A stretch of DNA of 64,000 nt from an uncultured Marinicella sp. GTDB lineage: Bacteria; Pseudomonadota; Gammaproteobacteria; Xanthomonadales; Marinicellaceae. This document shows positions 43,531-54,427 of the stretch, piece by piece (position 1 is the first letter of the stretch; the number at the start of each line of letters is the position of its first letter). The position numbers and the translations under genes are program-made. The DNA is taken from NCBI GenBank assembly GCA_947502925.1, contig CANNBS010000003.1, positions 248,001 to 312,000 of the forward strand, given 5' to 3'. Under the pieces are notes generated by a model that was not told where the DNA came from, made no database searches, and saw only the letters and a program-made list of their open reading frames with translations.

Positions 43531-46312
43531 AAAAACGCTCAATTTGCCCAAAACCAATTTTAAAATGAAAGCCTCGCTGGCTACCAAAGAACCCCAATGG
43601 ATTAAGCAGTGGGATAAAGAAGGCCTGTATGAGGCTTTACAGGAGCATTGTCAGGATCGGCCTTTGTTTGTGTTGCACGACGGGCCACCGTATGCCAATG
43701 GCGCCATTCATATGGGTCATGCGGTGAATAAGGTTTTAAAAGATGTGGTGGTGAAGTCTAAAACCATGGCCGGTTTTAAAGCACCCTATGTGCCCGGCTG
43801 GGACTGTCATGGGTTGCCAATAGAAGTTCAGGTGGAAAAGAAAGTGGGTAAAGTTGGCCAAAAAGTCGATGCCAAAACCTTCCGGGAAAAATGTCGTAAT
43901 TACGCCGACACCCAAATTGAAATCCAGAAAAAGGATTTTAAACGCCTGGGTGTCATGGGTGAATGGGACACGCCGTATATGACCAAATCTTTTCAATACG
44001 AAGCGGACATGATCCGTGCCTTGGCTGAAATTGTGGCCCATGGTCATGTAGAGAAAGGTGTGAAACCGGTCAACTGGTGTTTTGATTGCGGTTCGGCGTT
44101 GGCGGAAGCCGAAATTGAATACATGGACAAAACTTCACCGGCCATTGATGTGGCTTTTACGGTGGTTGATCAGCGTATTGCTGATGTGGTAAATCTGCCC
44201 GAATCAGATTTGCCGTTGGCGGTTCCAATCTGGACCACCACCCCGTGGACCATACCGGCCAACCGGGCGGTTTCCCTGCACCCTGAATTGGAATATGCCG
44301 TGGTGACCGGACATAAGGACTTTATATTGCTGATTGCTGAAGACATGATGAGCGAGGTGATGTCGCGTTATGGTGTGGAAGATTATCATGTGGCGGCCAC
44401 TGTACAGGGACGTGATCTGGATAAAATTCAACTGCAACATCCCTTATTTGATCTTCAGGTGCCCATCACCCTGGGCGAGCACGTAACCACTGAAGCCGGT
44501 ACCGGTGCAGTGCATACAGCGCCCGGTCATGGTGCTGATGACTTTTTAATCGGTCAGCAGTATGACCTGGAAATTTATAATCCGGTCGACAGCCAGGGAT
44601 ATTATTTAGACGACACGCCGATGTTCGACGGTCAGCATGTCTGGGAAGCGAATAAAACCATTGTCACCGCTTTAGAAGAAAGCGGTCAGTTATTGCACCA
44701 TGAAACAATCCAGCACAGCTACCCACATTGTTGGCGCCATAAAAGCCCGACCGCATTTCGCACCACACCGCAGTGGTTTATCAGTATGGATAAACAACAA
44801 CTACGCAAACGCGCATTGAGCGAAATCGAACAGGTGAAATGGATTCCTGGCTGGGGTAAAGAACGCATTTACGGCATGATTGAAAACCGCCCGGAGTGGT
44901 GTATTTCGCGGCAACGTACCTGGGGTGTGCCGATTCCCTTTTATGTGCATAAACAAACCGGCCAGTTGCATCCGGATACGCAGGATATTATGGCGCAAGT
45001 GGCTGATTTATTTGAAGAAAAAGGCATGGACGTCTGGTTTGATTTGGATGATACGCAATTACTGGGCGATGCGGTGGATGACTATGAAAAAGTCACCGAT
45101 GTCTTGGATGTCTGGTTTGATTCCGGTGTCACCCATTACTGTGTATTAAAAGCCCGCGAAAACCTGCGTGAACCGGCGGATTTATACCTTGAAGGTTCTG
45201 ATCAACACCGTGGCTGGTTTCATTCCTCGTTATTAACCGGTGTGGCGATCAACGATCGCGCGCCTTATAAAGAGGTTCTGACCCACGGCTTTGTGGTGGA
45301 TAAAGACGGCAAGAAAATGTCTAAATCCCTGGGCAATGTGGTGTCACCTGTTGATGTGATGAATAAATACGGTGCCGATATACTGCGTTTGTGGGTGGCG
45401 TCAGCGGATTATCGCGGCGAGATGACCATATCCGATGAGATTTTAAGCCGTGCCGCCGATGGTTACCGCCGCATCAGAAATACGGCTCGGTTTATGTTGG
45501 GTAATCTCAATGATTTTAATGTTGATGATGCCCTGGATCTCAGTGATTGTCTGGCCATTGATTTGTGGGCCTTGCAGCGGATGCAGGATTTACAGGCGGA
45601 GGTGCTGAAGCATTATCAGGATTACCAGCTGCACCACGTTTTCCAGAAAATCCACCATTTCTGCTCCCAGGATATGGGTGCGTTTTACCTGGATGTCATA
45701 AAAGATCGCCTTTATACCGCGCAAACCGGTGGTCAGGCGCGACGCTCGACGCAAACCGTGATGCATCATATACTCAATGCGCTGGTGCGCTTACTGGCAC
45801 CAATTGTAACCTTTACCGCCAATGAAATCTGGCAGGCCATGGGTCATGAGCGCCATGTTTTGTTTGAGCAGTGGTACGATTTTCCAAAAATCACCACCCA
45901 TAATCCGATCAGCACAGAGCAGTGGCAACTGATGAGTGAAGTGCGAAAAATGGTCTCTAAAGAGCTTGAGCAATTGCGGGTAGCCGGCGAAATCGGCGGT
46001 TCCCTGGATGCCGATGTGACCATTTATGCGGATGATGAATTGCATCAGCAACTGGCGCCTTTTGCTGATGAGTTGCGTTTTGTGCTGATTACTTCCAAAG
46101 CTTCATTAGCCCCATTGACTGAAACTGACAAAGACACAATGTCCTTAGAGAAATATACCTTGCGAATTGAAGCAATCCAGGCTCAAGGCGATAAATGTGA
46201 ACGCTGCTGGCATATTCAGGACAGTGTCGGTGAAGATAATAATCACCCAAGCTTATGTCACCGCTGTGTTATTAATATTGAAGGTTCTGGCGAAAAAAGG
46301 CGGGTGGCATAA
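43514..46312 (+). CDS. ileS: Isoleucyl-tRNA synthetase
   Basis: Charges tRNA-Ile. 932 residues. The class I signatures are HMGHAVNK (HIGH motif) in [19 protein letters not shown] and KMSKSLGNV; the editing domain (about 190-390) and anticodon-binding region follow, ending in a C-terminal zinc finger (CERCWHIQD and CHRC). The start is GTG at 43514 ([12 protein letters not shown]), with AGGAG seven bases upstream and the family N-terminus; the open frame extends upstream to 43427 within ribF but without homology. The bacterial type with the zinc finger is the mupirocin-sensitive class. Confidence 0.97.
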   Translation: MSQDYKKTLNLPKTNFKMKASLATKEPQWIKQWDKEGLYEALQEHCQDRPLFVLHDGPPYANGAIHMGHAVNKVLKDVVVKSKTMAGFKAPYVPGWDCHGLPIEVQVEKKVGKVGQKVDAKTFREKCRNYADTQIEIQKKDFKRLGVMGEWDTPYMTKSFQYEADMIRALAEIVAHGHVEKGVKPVNWCFDCGSALAEAEIEYMDKTSPAIDVAFTVVDQRIADVVNLPESDLPLAVPIWTTTPWTIPANRAVSLHPELEYAVVTGHKDFILLIAEDMMSEVMSRYGVEDYHVAATVQGRDLDKIQLQHPLFDLQVPITLGEHVTTEAGTGAVHTAPGHGADDFLIGQQYDLEIYNPVDSQGYYLDDTPMFDGQHVWEANKTIVTALEESGQLLHHETIQHSYPHCWRHKSPTAFRTTPQWFISMDKQQLRKRALSEIEQVKWIPGWGKERIYGMIENRPEWCISRQRTWGVPIPFYVHKQTGQLHPDTQDIMAQVADLFEEKGMDVWFDLDDTQLLGDAVDDYEKVTDVLDVWFDSGVTHYCVLKARENLREPADLYLEGSDQHRGWFHSSLLTGVAINDRAPYKEVLTHGFVVDKDGKKMSKSLGNVVSPVDVMNKYGADILRLWVASADYRGEMTISDEILSRAADGYRRIRNTARFMLGNLNDFNVDDALDLSDCLAIDLWALQRMQDLQAEVLKHYQDYQLHHVFQKIHHFCSQDMGAFYLDVIKDRLYTAQTGGQARRSTQTVMHHILNALVRLLAPIVTFTANEIWQAMGHERHVLFEQWYDFPKITTHNPISTEQWQLMSEVRKMVSKELEQLRVAGEIGGSLDADVTIYADDELHQQLAPFADELRFVLITSKASLAPLTETDKDTMSLEKYTLRIEAIQAQGDKCERCWHIQDSVGEDNNHPSLCHRCVINIEGSGEKRRVA

Positions 46313-46818
46313 TGCGTTTTAGTGAACGGGGTTTAGTCTGGTTGTGGTTATCCGCTGTGATCTTTATTGCTGATCAATTGACGAAATACTGGGCCACCGA
46401 AGTCTTGACCTTGTATGTGCCTGAAAAAGTCACAAGCTTTTTAAACTGGACTTTATTGCATAATGAAGGCATTGCTTTTAGCTTATTGGCCGATCAACCC
46501 GGCTGGCAACGCTGGTTTATTCTGATTATGGCGTCTGCCATTGTCATTTGGCTGTTCATCTGGTTGTATAACAGTTCGCGCAATCTTAAGTTACATAATA
46601 TTTCATTGGCGCTGGTGATTGGCGGTGCCCTGGGTAATATTTATGACCGGGCTGTGTTAGGCTATGTGGTGGATTTTATACAACTGCATTACAACGATTA
46701 TTATTGGCCGGCGTTTAATATCGCCGACTCAGCCATCACGGTGGGTGCAGTGTTATTAATTGTAGATACACTCTTTAGAAACCAGGATAAAGAACACAAT
46801 GAAAGTACTTCTGGCTAA
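46312..46818 (+). CDS. lspA: Lipoprotein signal peptidase
   Basis: An aspartyl protease of the inner membrane that cleaves prolipoproteins before the lipidated cysteine. Four helices in 168 residues. The catalytic aspartates lie in [19 protein letters not shown] and [24 protein letters not shown] is the third conserved box. Its start shares a base with the ileS stop and its end overlaps ispH by 20 bp. In Pseudomonas fkpB stands between lspA and ispH; it is absent here. Confidence 0.96.
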   Translation: MRFSERGLVWLWLSAVIFIADQLTKYWATEVLTLYVPEKVTSFLNWTLLHNEGIAFSLLADQPGWQRWFILIMASAIVIWLFIWLYNSSRNLKLHNISLALVIGGALGNIYDRAVLGYVVDFIQLHYNDYYWPAFNIADSAITVGAVLLIVDTLFRNQDKEHNESTSG

Positions 46819-47752
46819 CCCGCGCGGATTTTGTGCCGGCGTTGACCGAGCCATTGATATTGTTAATCGCGCCTTAGATTCCTTTGGTGCGCCGATTTAC
46901 GTGCGCCATGAAGTGGTGCATAACCAATACGTTGTGGAAAAACTGCGCGACCGCGGTGCCATTTTTGTCGATGAGCTGGATGAAATACCGGCCAATCAGA
47001 TAGTGATTTTTTCCGCTCACGGCGTCTCAAAAGCCGTGCGCGAAGAAGCCAGTCGCCGTGATTTAAAAGTCTTTGATGCCACCTGTCCCTTAGTAACAAA
47101 AGTCCATATCGAAGTCTTTAGGTATTGTAAACAAGGCTATGATTTGGTCTTAATTGGTCATCACGGGCACCCGGAAGTGGAGGGCACCTTAGGTCAATGG
47201 GACAAACACAAAGGCAAAGGCACCGTTTATCTGGTGGATTCCGTGGATGAAGTTAAAGATCTGGAGATAAACAATCCAGATAAAGTCGCGTTTGTCACCC
47301 AAACCACCTTATCCGTGGACGACACCAAAGACATTATTCAGGCCTTGCAAAACAAATTCCCCGCTATCGAAGGCCCAAAGCATGATGATATTTGCTACGC
47401 CACCCAAAACCGCCAGAACGCAGTGAAAGAACTCACCGAATTTTGTGATCTTGTCCTGGTCGTCGGCAGTATCAACAGCTCCAATTCCAATCGCCTTAAA
47501 GAACTGGCTGAACGAAAAGGCGTTCAATCCTATTTAATTGATGACGCCAGCCACATAAATCCTGAGTGGTTAAACGGCGTTAAAACCATCGGTCTCACCG
47601 CCGGCGCTTCAGCGCCTGAAAAGTTGGTTAAAGATGTCATCGCCTGGCTCAAAAACCATGACAGCGAACTTGAAGTTGAGTCACTGGATGGTGAACCGGA
47701 AAACATGGTGTTTGCGTTGCCCAAAGAACTGCGATTAGTTCAAACCACTTAG
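46799..47752 (+). CDS. ispH: 4-hydroxy-3-methylbut-2-enyl diphosphate reductase IspH
   Basis: The last enzyme of the MEP pathway, a 4Fe-4S protein producing IPP and DMAPP. Three cluster cysteines are in [13 protein letters not shown] (about Cys12), [11 protein letters not shown] (about Cys96) and [11 protein letters not shown] (about Cys197); the active-site [10 protein letters not shown] and SSNSNRLKE are also present. 317 residues. It ends the murJ-to-ispH operon; a 121-bp gap then leads to the pilin operon. Confidence 0.97.
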   Translation: MKVLLANPRGFCAGVDRAIDIVNRALDSFGAPIYVRHEVVHNQYVVEKLRDRGAIFVDELDEIPANQIVIFSAHGVSKAVREEASRRDLKVFDATCPLVTKVHIEVFRYCKQGYDLVLIGHHGHPEVEGTLGQWDKHKGKGTVYLVDSVDEVKDLEINNPDKVAFVTQTTLSVDDTKDIIQALQNKFPAIEGPKHDDICYATQNRQNAVKELTEFCDLVLVVGSINSSNSNRLKELAERKGVQSYLIDDASHINPEWLNGVKTIGLTAGASAPEKLVKDVIAWLKNHDSELEVESLDGEPENMVFALPKELRLVQTT

Positions 47753-47873
47753 TCGTTAACCGTTTATCGCTACTTTTCTTCCACTGGTCGGAAGCCCTCT
47801 TCATTTTCTTGCCTTTTGACATAACTTTAGACATGATTACCCTGTACTTAAGTCAAAACAGTGAGCGCACACA

Positions 47874-48341
47874 ATGAAAGTAAGAGGGTTTACCTTAATT
47901 GAATTGATTATCACCTTGTTAATCGGTTCCTTATTATTGGCCTGGGGCGTGCCGAATTACCGGGATTTTAAAATGAGACGTCAGATTGTCGACAATGCCA
48001 ATGAATTTGTTTACAGCATGAATCTTGCCAGAGCTGAAGCTGTTCGTTATGGTACGGTAGTGACGGTTTCACCTGTTAGTAATGATTGGAACCAAGGTTG
48101 GATATCAACGGCAACCGGTGTGGGTGGAAACCCGGATGTTAAAATCGAAGAACATGATCCCGTTCAAGATATCAATGTAACCTTAACAACAAATCCGGGT
48201 GGCAGTATTTCTTTCAATCGAATCGGAGGCTTATCCGGAACGAATGAAGCGGTCTTTAGCTTAGTCCATACTGGTGACAGCTCCAGGTCCCGGAATGTCC
48301 GCGTCAGAATGTCCGGCTCAGTTAAGGTGGAGGAACCATGA
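47874..48341 (+). CDS. fimT: Minor pilin, GspH/FimT type pseudopilin
   Basis: A 155-residue type IV pilin-like protein. The prepilin cleavage site GFTLIE comes after a four-residue leader (MKVR), followed by the hydrophobic helix LIITLLIGSLLLAWGVPNYRDF. The remainder fits the GspH domain. Such minor pilins prime assembly of the pilus tip. First gene of a seven-gene operon in the order fimT/U-pilV-pilW-pilX-pilY1-pilY2-pilE; whether it is FimT or FimU cannot be settled. A candidate promoter TTGACA (47816-47821) with a poor -10 TACCCT lies upstream. Confidence 0.88.
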   Translation: MKVRGFTLIELIITLLIGSLLLAWGVPNYRDFKMRRQIVDNANEFVYSMNLARAEAVRYGTVVTVSPVSNDWNQGWISTATGVGGNPDVKIEEHDPVQDINVTLTTNPGGSISFNRIGGLSGTNEAVFSLVHTGDSSRSRNVRVRMSGSVKVEEP

Positions 48342-48862
48342 TATTACGTCGTAATGAAGAAGGTTTTACCTTACTGGAAGTTTTAATTGCTATTGTGGTG
48401 TTTTCTTTTGGCCTGCTTGGCATCGCCGGAATGATGACCATTTCAGTGCGTAATAACCATAACGGATACCTTCGTTCTCAGGCTAATTTTCTGGCAGAAA
48501 ATATGCTCGATCGAATGCGTGCCAACCCGGTAGCACTCTGGAATGGGGTCTATGCTGGGACGGCCAGTACCGGTGCAACCGACTGTGATTTCACCAATCC
48601 GTGTAACTATAATCAACTGGCTCAATATGATATGGAACAATGGGCTCAGAGTATTGAAACGGCATTACCCAATGGTTCGGGAACCATTGTCTGTAATGAT
48701 TTAGGGACAAATAATATAGCGACCATTTCTGCCACTGCACCCAGTATCTGGGCGCCAACCTCACCTTACAATGGCGTTTGCACTATCACAATTAATTGGG
48801 AAGAGTCTAATCGCCAATCTAGCGACCAACAACAAACGATGGAGCTGGTGGCACAACCATGA
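48338..48862 (+). CDS. pilV: Type IV pilus modification protein PilV
   Basis: A 174-residue minor pilin. The prepilin motif EEGFTLLEVLIAIVVFSFGLLGIAGMM and the NFLAENMLDRMRAN segment are characteristic of PilV. Four cysteines occur in the globular part (TDCDFTNPC, IVCNDLG and GVCTITINW), consistent with two disulfides. It overlaps its neighbours by four bases on each side. PilV joins the PilVWX complex that carries PilY1 at the pilus tip. Confidence 0.9.
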   Translation: MILRRNEEGFTLLEVLIAIVVFSFGLLGIAGMMTISVRNNHNGYLRSQANFLAENMLDRMRANPVALWNGVYAGTASTGATDCDFTNPCNYNQLAQYDMEQWAQSIETALPNGSGTIVCNDLGTNNIATISATAPSIWAPTSPYNGVCTITINWEESNRQSSDQQQTMELVAQP

Positions 48863-50205
48863 GAAAAATGAATCAAAAAATGAACTTATCAAAAACCAAA
48901 GGCTTTTCATTAATCGAGTTAATGGTGGCCATGGTCATTGGATTAATTGTTTTACTCGGACTGGTATCACTGTTTACTAATTCCAGTATCCTCAATAAAG
49001 CGCAGACAGGTTTAGCCACACTTCAGGAAAATGGACGTTATGCAATAACCAGAATTAAGGATGATGTTGAACAGGCAGGCAGAAAACATTGCTCCACACT
49101 GGCCATGCCCTCAGATGTAATCACAAATTGGGATCAGGGTTATGCCATGAGAACATGGACCATTGATAATGACCTAAATTTAAGTAATTTTCCATCCACA
49201 AATGGGCTGCCTCTGATGAATCAAATTCAGCTTGATGATGGTGATGATGATCAGTTACCCAATGGGACTGCTATAGCTCCTCAACCTTACCCTTTAGATC
49301 CCCGTTACTTTATTCAGGGACATGAATGCGGTGCGACATCATGCCAACCTGCAGTCACAGTTCCAGGTGCAGATAGGGCGGCCAATTTACGTAATATTGG
49401 TTCAGCCAATGGTGATCGTGCAGCCAATACAGATATTTTAACAATTCGTTATTTAAATGGAGGCAATCAGGTTGTAGGCGTTGCTGGTGCTAGTCGTAAT
49501 CAATTCCAGTTACAACAAAATGTAGACGCCTCCACAAACCCGGCTGTTATTTCAGATTGTGAAACCACGTATGTTGATAGGGCTAACTGGAACGGCAACA
49601 TGGTGACAATTGATGAAGCAGCCACAGTACCAAGCTTTAACATCGATTCAACAACACGGGCGTTTGATTTAACCTCAGATTTTAAAACGGTCAGTTATTT
49701 TGTTGGCATCGATGCTGATCCTAACAACAGTGGGCGACAAATTAGTTCACTGTACCGGTCAGAAAATGGTAATGTTCAGCAGCTTGTTGAAGGTGTAGAG
49801 CGTTTTGATGTCTTCTATTTAGCCCAAACACAAACAGGACATGTTGTTCGTTTAACTGCTGCCCAGGTACAAGCGGTACAAGGGGGTGGTGATGTTAATA
49901 AAGATGGTGCAATGGACAGTATTACAGGTTGCATTATTCAGCCTCAAATGGAACCAATTGCCGGCGTGTTGAGATTAGCCAATGGCCCCGGTTGTTTATG
50001 GCGTTCAATTTACGCCATGGAAATTCACTTACTTATGAATACGGTTAATGATAGTTCTATGGTGGAAGATGAGGTGTTTATTTATTCGCCTGATGGATTA
50101 ACACCACAATCGCCCTCATCCACACTCACATCCGGTTTAAATCGTGAACGCATGCACAGAAGAGAATTTACTGCCACTGTACCAATCAGGAGTTATACAC
50201 TATGA
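48859..50205 (+). CDS. pilW: Type IV pilus assembly protein PilW
   Basis: A 448-residue large minor pilin. The motif GFSLIELMVAMVIGLIVLLGLVSLF follows a basic leader, and ENGRYAITRIKDDVEQAG is the usual PilW continuation. The big C-terminal part is variable, with MEPIAGVLRL-like strands at the end. ATG 48859 is used; ATG 48868, three codons later, is possible. The base composition is more AT-rich and codons less biased than in the adjacent murJ block, as commonly seen in fast-evolving pilus tip genes. Confidence 0.88.
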   Translation: MRKMNQKMNLSKTKGFSLIELMVAMVIGLIVLLGLVSLFTNSSILNKAQTGLATLQENGRYAITRIKDDVEQAGRKHCSTLAMPSDVITNWDQGYAMRTWTIDNDLNLSNFPSTNGLPLMNQIQLDDGDDDQLPNGTAIAPQPYPLDPRYFIQGHECGATSCQPAVTVPGADRAANLRNIGSANGDRAANTDILTIRYLNGGNQVVGVAGASRNQFQLQQNVDASTNPAVISDCETTYVDRANWNGNMVTIDEAATVPSFNIDSTTRAFDLTSDFKTVSYFVGIDADPNNSGRQISSLYRSENGNVQQLVEGVERFDVFYLAQTQTGHVVRLTAAQVQAVQGGGDVNKDGAMDSITGCIIQPQMEPIAGVLRLANGPGCLWRSIYAMEIHLLMNTVNDSSMVEDEVFIYSPDGLTPQSPSSTLTSGLNRERMHRREFTATVPIRSYTL

Positions 50206-50828
50206 AGCATCAATCAATTCACCATCAGCAGGGAGCAGCACTGGCCGTGGGTTTAATACTGTTGCTCATTATCACATTAATGGGATATGCCGGCATGAAA
50301 GGTACGATGTTGCAGGAAAAAATGGCTGCCGGTCTGCATAACAAAAGTTTGGCTCATTCAGGTGCAAACTCTGCAGTGCGTGCCGGTGAAACTTATTTGT
50401 ACAATCTGGTTAGCCAAACCAACGGTGTTAATGTTGAAGGTACCCCTGCAGGCAGTTTGTTTAATATTTATTCACATTATCAAACACCCAAAAATGCGGC
50501 ATCCGGACTAAACACCGTTGTAGAAAAATTTAAAGAACGAAATTTGAGCAGTACTGCCGGCACTGCACACAGTCATAATTTCACTTCTTCGTCTTACAAT
50601 GGAGCGTTAAGTAATCAACCCCAGTTCATTATCGAAGAATTACAGTCTGTTATCAGTGGTGGTGGAGAAGGGTCCCAGGAGTTTGCCAGTGGTGCCGGTG
50701 GTGGCAGTGATGGCAGTGTTCAAAAAGCTTTCTTGGTGACCGGTAAAAGTACCAGTGGTGATGGAAATACCATATTAATGAATCAATCGATGTACACCGT
50801 GGTGGTGGACAGTTCACCAACGAATTAA
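50202..50828 (+). CDS. pilX: Type IV pilus assembly protein PilX
   Basis: A 208-residue minor pilin with the PilX N-terminal domain: QQGAALAVGLILLLIITLM, then KGTMLQEKMAAGLHNKSLA and AVRAGETYL. The motif lacks the canonical GFTLIE, as is normal for PilX (cleavage next to QQGAALA). The glycine/serine-rich stretch GGGEGSQEFASGAGGGSDG near residues 150-170 looks like a flexible loop. It overlaps pilW by four bases and lies 13 bp before pilY1. Confidence 0.88.
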   Translation: MKHQSIHHQQGAALAVGLILLLIITLMGYAGMKGTMLQEKMAAGLHNKSLAHSGANSAVRAGETYLYNLVSQTNGVNVEGTPAGSLFNIYSHYQTPKNAASGLNTVVEKFKERNLSSTAGTAHSHNFTSSSYNGALSNQPQFIIEELQSVISGGGEGSQEFASGAGGGSDGSVQKAFLVTGKSTSGDGNTILMNQSMYTVVVDSSPTN

Positions 50829-50841
50829 TTAAGAGGATGCT

Positions 50842-53800
50842 ATGAAAAAATTAAATGTAATCACTTTTTCGGCCAGTATTTTACTTTGTATGGGCGCGGG
50901 CATCCCAAGTGCCAAAGCCTCCTTATTGCAATTATCTCACGATCCACTATTCCTCAATCAAACCGTACCACCTGCGATTGCGGTAACCTTGGATGATTCT
51001 GGAAGTATGAATCTAGGCTACATGGGTAGTAGTAGTAGAGATGGATTTGTAACACCGAGTATGAATCGGTTGTATTACAATCCTAAAATTACGTATTCGC
51101 CTCCTATTAAAGCTGACGGCAGTCAAATGCCTCAATCAGACCCCTACGATGCTTGGGTGGATGGCTACCCCAACAATATGAACGATACAGTTGATTTAAC
51201 CTCAAAATATATTCCGATTTATACTTATGATTATGATCGTGGAGATGACGATGTTCATATAAGGTTTAAGCGGACCAATGTAGCTGACGTAAATCAATAT
51301 TGGGTAGATGATTATAGTTATAAAAATTATCACCCTAATTGGAGTAGTGCAGGCACACGGGCCTTTTATCAAACCAGAAAGTCCGGCGGTGGTTACGATG
51401 TTCACTATATTACAGATGCCGATGAATTGAAAAACTTTGCCAACTGGTATTCTTATTATAACAGTCGTATGAAATTAGCCAGAGCTTCTATTAGTCGCTC
51501 TTTTGCTGGCTTTGGTCCCAGTTTTAAGATTGATTGGCAGAATTTATGGGATGACAAAACACTTGATAACTTATCTAAATTTGAAGACACTCATCGTGCT
51601 GATTTCTACGACTGGTTATTTGCATCCCCCACAGAAGGTGGAACTCCCCTAAGAAATGCATTAAAACGTGGTGGTCAATTATTTGAAAAAGGTAGTAGTT
51701 ATGACTCTGAAGATTTTAATACCAAGTTATCCTGTCAGCAAAACTTTCATATCGCAGTATCTGATGGTGAGTGGAATGGAGGTTTTTCCAATCCATCTGG
51801 TTTTAAACACGATAACCAATCTTTAAGTACTTTACCCGGTGATACCGGTACCACGGCACAACCGGGTCCAAAATACGGTGCTTATAATGGCTCTGATCAG
51901 CAGAAAATATATCCCTACAGCGGTGACAACAATAGCCTGGCTGATGTGGCATTTCATTATTGGGCAAAGGATTTGGTGCCCAGTTTAAACAATAATGTGA
52001 AACGTTTTAAAAAGGATTATAAAAATGCCTCCGGTGCCAATATTAATTTTGGCGGTAATACCGATGAATGGGCCAATGCGGAATTTGTCTGGAATCCAAA
52101 AAATAATCCGGCCTATTGGCAACATGTGGTCACTTATAATGTTGGCATGGGTTTAGAAGCCTCTCTTGTTGTTGATCAGATAAATGGTGGTGCATCGTGT
52201 GTTACTAACAGCATCAGTGACCCCAAAGAAGCGGTTTATCAGGCGCTGCGAGATGGCAGTTGTTCCTGGCCGAATAATAATATTGATGATGTCTGGCACA
52301 GCTCTATCAACAGTCGCGGAGATTTCTTTAGTGCCAATGACCCAGAAGAATTAATAAAAGCACTGAATGAAGTGGTCAATGATATTCTTGAACGATTGTC
52401 CCGAGGTAGTACATCCACCGTATCTTCAGGAGTTATTACCAATGATACCATTGCCTACTCCCCCGGGTTTGATTCATCTAAATGGTCCGGAAATCTGTTG
52501 GCCCGAGAGGTCAACAGTGATGGTTCATTCGGTGATGTTAAATGGGATGCTGCCTGTCATTTAACCGGTGGTTTATGTAATGCCACAGGCACACATGTGA
52601 GCAAACAGACCAACCGAAAACTATTTACCTATGACGACAGTTTAGGCGCTGTCGCTTTTGATACAAGCATGTCGGCTACTTTAAAGTCACAACTAACAAA
52701 TAATGCTTCTGATTTATTAGCCAGAACCGGCGCCTTAGTTAATGAGCTCATAGAATATATCATTGGTGAGCAAGGCAATGAAATAGCCAATGGCGGTGTT
52801 TTAAGAAATCGAGCCAGTATCCTTGCTGATATCGTACATGGCAGCCCAAGTGTCGTAAGGGGGCCGGGTGCAGGCTATGATGACACTAAATGGCCGGTTG
52901 GTTCACCTGAAGCCAACGCCGCGGCCAACGGAAATGGTTATCTTGATTTTAAAATTGATAAGCAGAACCGCCACAATGTTATGTATGTGGGTTCCAACAG
53001 TGGCTTATTACATGCATTTGATGCGGATGACCCCACAGCAACCGAAGAATATTGGGCCTATATGCCCCGAAAAGCGTTTAATAACATTCACCGATTAGCA
53101 GATCCTCAGTTTAAGCATTGGTCATATGTTGATAATACACCTGTTATTCAGGATGCCTTTATTAATAAAAAATGGCGTACAACATTAATCAGTGGGATGC
53201 GTTATGGTGGTCAGGCTTTCTTTGCCTTAGATGTTACCCAGGCACCGTCCACTGCCCCTGATGTGTTATGGGAGTTTAGTGACGAGGATGATGCGGATAT
53301 GGGTTATTCTTACGGTCGTGCAACGATTGCCCGTATCACCAGTACCGGTGATTGGGTGGCGCTTTTGCCGAATGGGTATAACAACACTCAGCCCTACACA
53401 GAAGATCCCTCAAATCCTGATGATAAGAATGTGTCAGCCACCGGGCATGCTGTGTTGTTTGTGGTTCGTTTGAGTGATGGTAAATTGTTGGCTAAACTGG
53501 ACACGGGTGTTGGCTCGCCCACCACGCCTAATGGTCTTGCCAGCGCAATGGCTGTTGATTCTAGATTTTCTACGCCTGATGGAATTGATATTGGTGCAGA
53601 TTTTGCCTATGCAGGTGACTTATACGGTAATTTATGGCGTTTTGACTTCAGCAGTAGTAATTATTCAGATTGGTCAAGCTCGATAACACGCGTTGTTAAA
53701 GCGGATAATATCATGCACAGACCCATTACAGTGCAACCAAGGGTCGTTCAGGTTGCTGACAGAAATCAAGACCAGGCCAACGATGTTGTGGTTGTGTATG

Positions 53801-54417
53801 GCACAGGCAAATATATCGAAATCCCGGATCGATCCATTAATCTACCGGATGACCAATATTTAGTGGGTGTCATTGATGGCTTAACGTCGACAGATGTAAA
53901 TCTAGATATTGATGATTCTAAGTTTGTATTACAAACATTCACTAAAACGGCAGGTGGTCGGTTAAGGCAGCTGTCAGACAACAGTGTTAATCCTTTGTCC
54001 GATTACGGATGGAAAATAAAATTATCTGAAAAAGGTGAACGCTTAGCCAATCCCATATCGCGAATTGGAACTTCTTTAATGTTGGCATCAAGCACTGTAA
54101 CTGCCGGAATAGATCCTTGTGAAGCAGGTGGACGTAGTTGGTTAACAGCATTTAACCCGCAAACGGGAGGGACGCCTAATGTGGGAGAGATTTTTGATGA
54201 TGTGGTTGTTGGAGTTGATGTCAATGGGGATCCCATTACACTGGTTGAATCCGGTGACAGTACCCTTATTAATGATTTAATTGTTGGTCAGCCGCCGGTA
54301 TTAGAGACTCCTGGAGCGCAACAAATTGTGATTGAAGGATCTCAAAATACAGAAATTATAACCTTAAAAAGTTATACATGGCGTCGTCGTAACTGGACGA
54401 ATCTCTTAACAGAATAA
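50842..54417 (+). CDS. pilY1: Type IV pilus tip adhesin PilY1
   Basis: A 1191-residue exported protein. After a signal peptide (about 1-26) an N-terminal von Willebrand A-like region carries the metal-binding DDSGSMN, near residues 52-58; the C-terminal PilC/PilY beta-propeller domain starts near 650 (RNRASILADIVHGSPSVV, YVGSNSGLLHAFDADDP, PVIQDAFIN, WRTTLISGMRYGG). DVNGDP is the nearest calcium-like acidic loop. PilY1 links adhesion, twitching and surface sensing, in Pseudomonas coupled to cyclic-di-GMP. The variable middle region (about 100-500) is specific to the lineage. Confidence 0.92.
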   Translation: MKKLNVITFSASILLCMGAGIPSAKASLLQLSHDPLFLNQTVPPAIAVTLDDSGSMNLGYMGSSSRDGFVTPSMNRLYYNPKITYSPPIKADGSQMPQSDPYDAWVDGYPNNMNDTVDLTSKYIPIYTYDYDRGDDDVHIRFKRTNVADVNQYWVDDYSYKNYHPNWSSAGTRAFYQTRKSGGGYDVHYITDADELKNFANWYSYYNSRMKLARASISRSFAGFGPSFKIDWQNLWDDKTLDNLSKFEDTHRADFYDWLFASPTEGGTPLRNALKRGGQLFEKGSSYDSEDFNTKLSCQQNFHIAVSDGEWNGGFSNPSGFKHDNQSLSTLPGDTGTTAQPGPKYGAYNGSDQQKIYPYSGDNNSLADVAFHYWAKDLVPSLNNNVKRFKKDYKNASGANINFGGNTDEWANAEFVWNPKNNPAYWQHVVTYNVGMGLEASLVVDQINGGASCVTNSISDPKEAVYQALRDGSCSWPNNNIDDVWHSSINSRGDFFSANDPEELIKALNEVVNDILERLSRGSTSTVSSGVITNDTIAYSPGFDSSKWSGNLLAREVNSDGSFGDVKWDAACHLTGGLCNATGTHVSKQTNRKLFTYDDSLGAVAFDTSMSATLKSQLTNNASDLLARTGALVNELIEYIIGEQGNEIANGGVLRNRASILADIVHGSPSVVRGPGAGYDDTKWPVGSPEANAAANGNGYLDFKIDKQNRHNVMYVGSNSGLLHAFDADDPTATEEYWAYMPRKAFNNIHRLADPQFKHWSYVDNTPVIQDAFINKKWRTTLISGMRYGGQAFFALDVTQAPSTAPDVLWEFSDEDDADMGYSYGRATIARITSTGDWVALLPNGYNNTQPYTEDPSNPDDKNVSATGHAVLFVVRLSDGKLLAKLDTGVGSPTTPNGLASAMAVDSRFSTPDGIDIGADFAYAGDLYGNLWRFDFSSSNYSDWSSSITRVVKADNIMHRPITVQPRVVQVADRNQDQANDVVVVYGTGKYIEIPDRSINLPDDQYLVGVIDGLTSTDVNLDIDDSKFVLQTFTKTAGGRLRQLSDNSVNPLSDYGWKIKLSEKGERLANPISRIGTSLMLASSTVTAGIDPCEAGGRSWLTAFNPQTGGTPNVGEIFDDVVVGVDVNGDPITLVESGDSTLINDLIVGQPPVLETPGAQQIVIEGSQNTEIITLKSYTWRRRNWTNLLTE

Positions 54418-54427
54418 TGGTGAAAAT

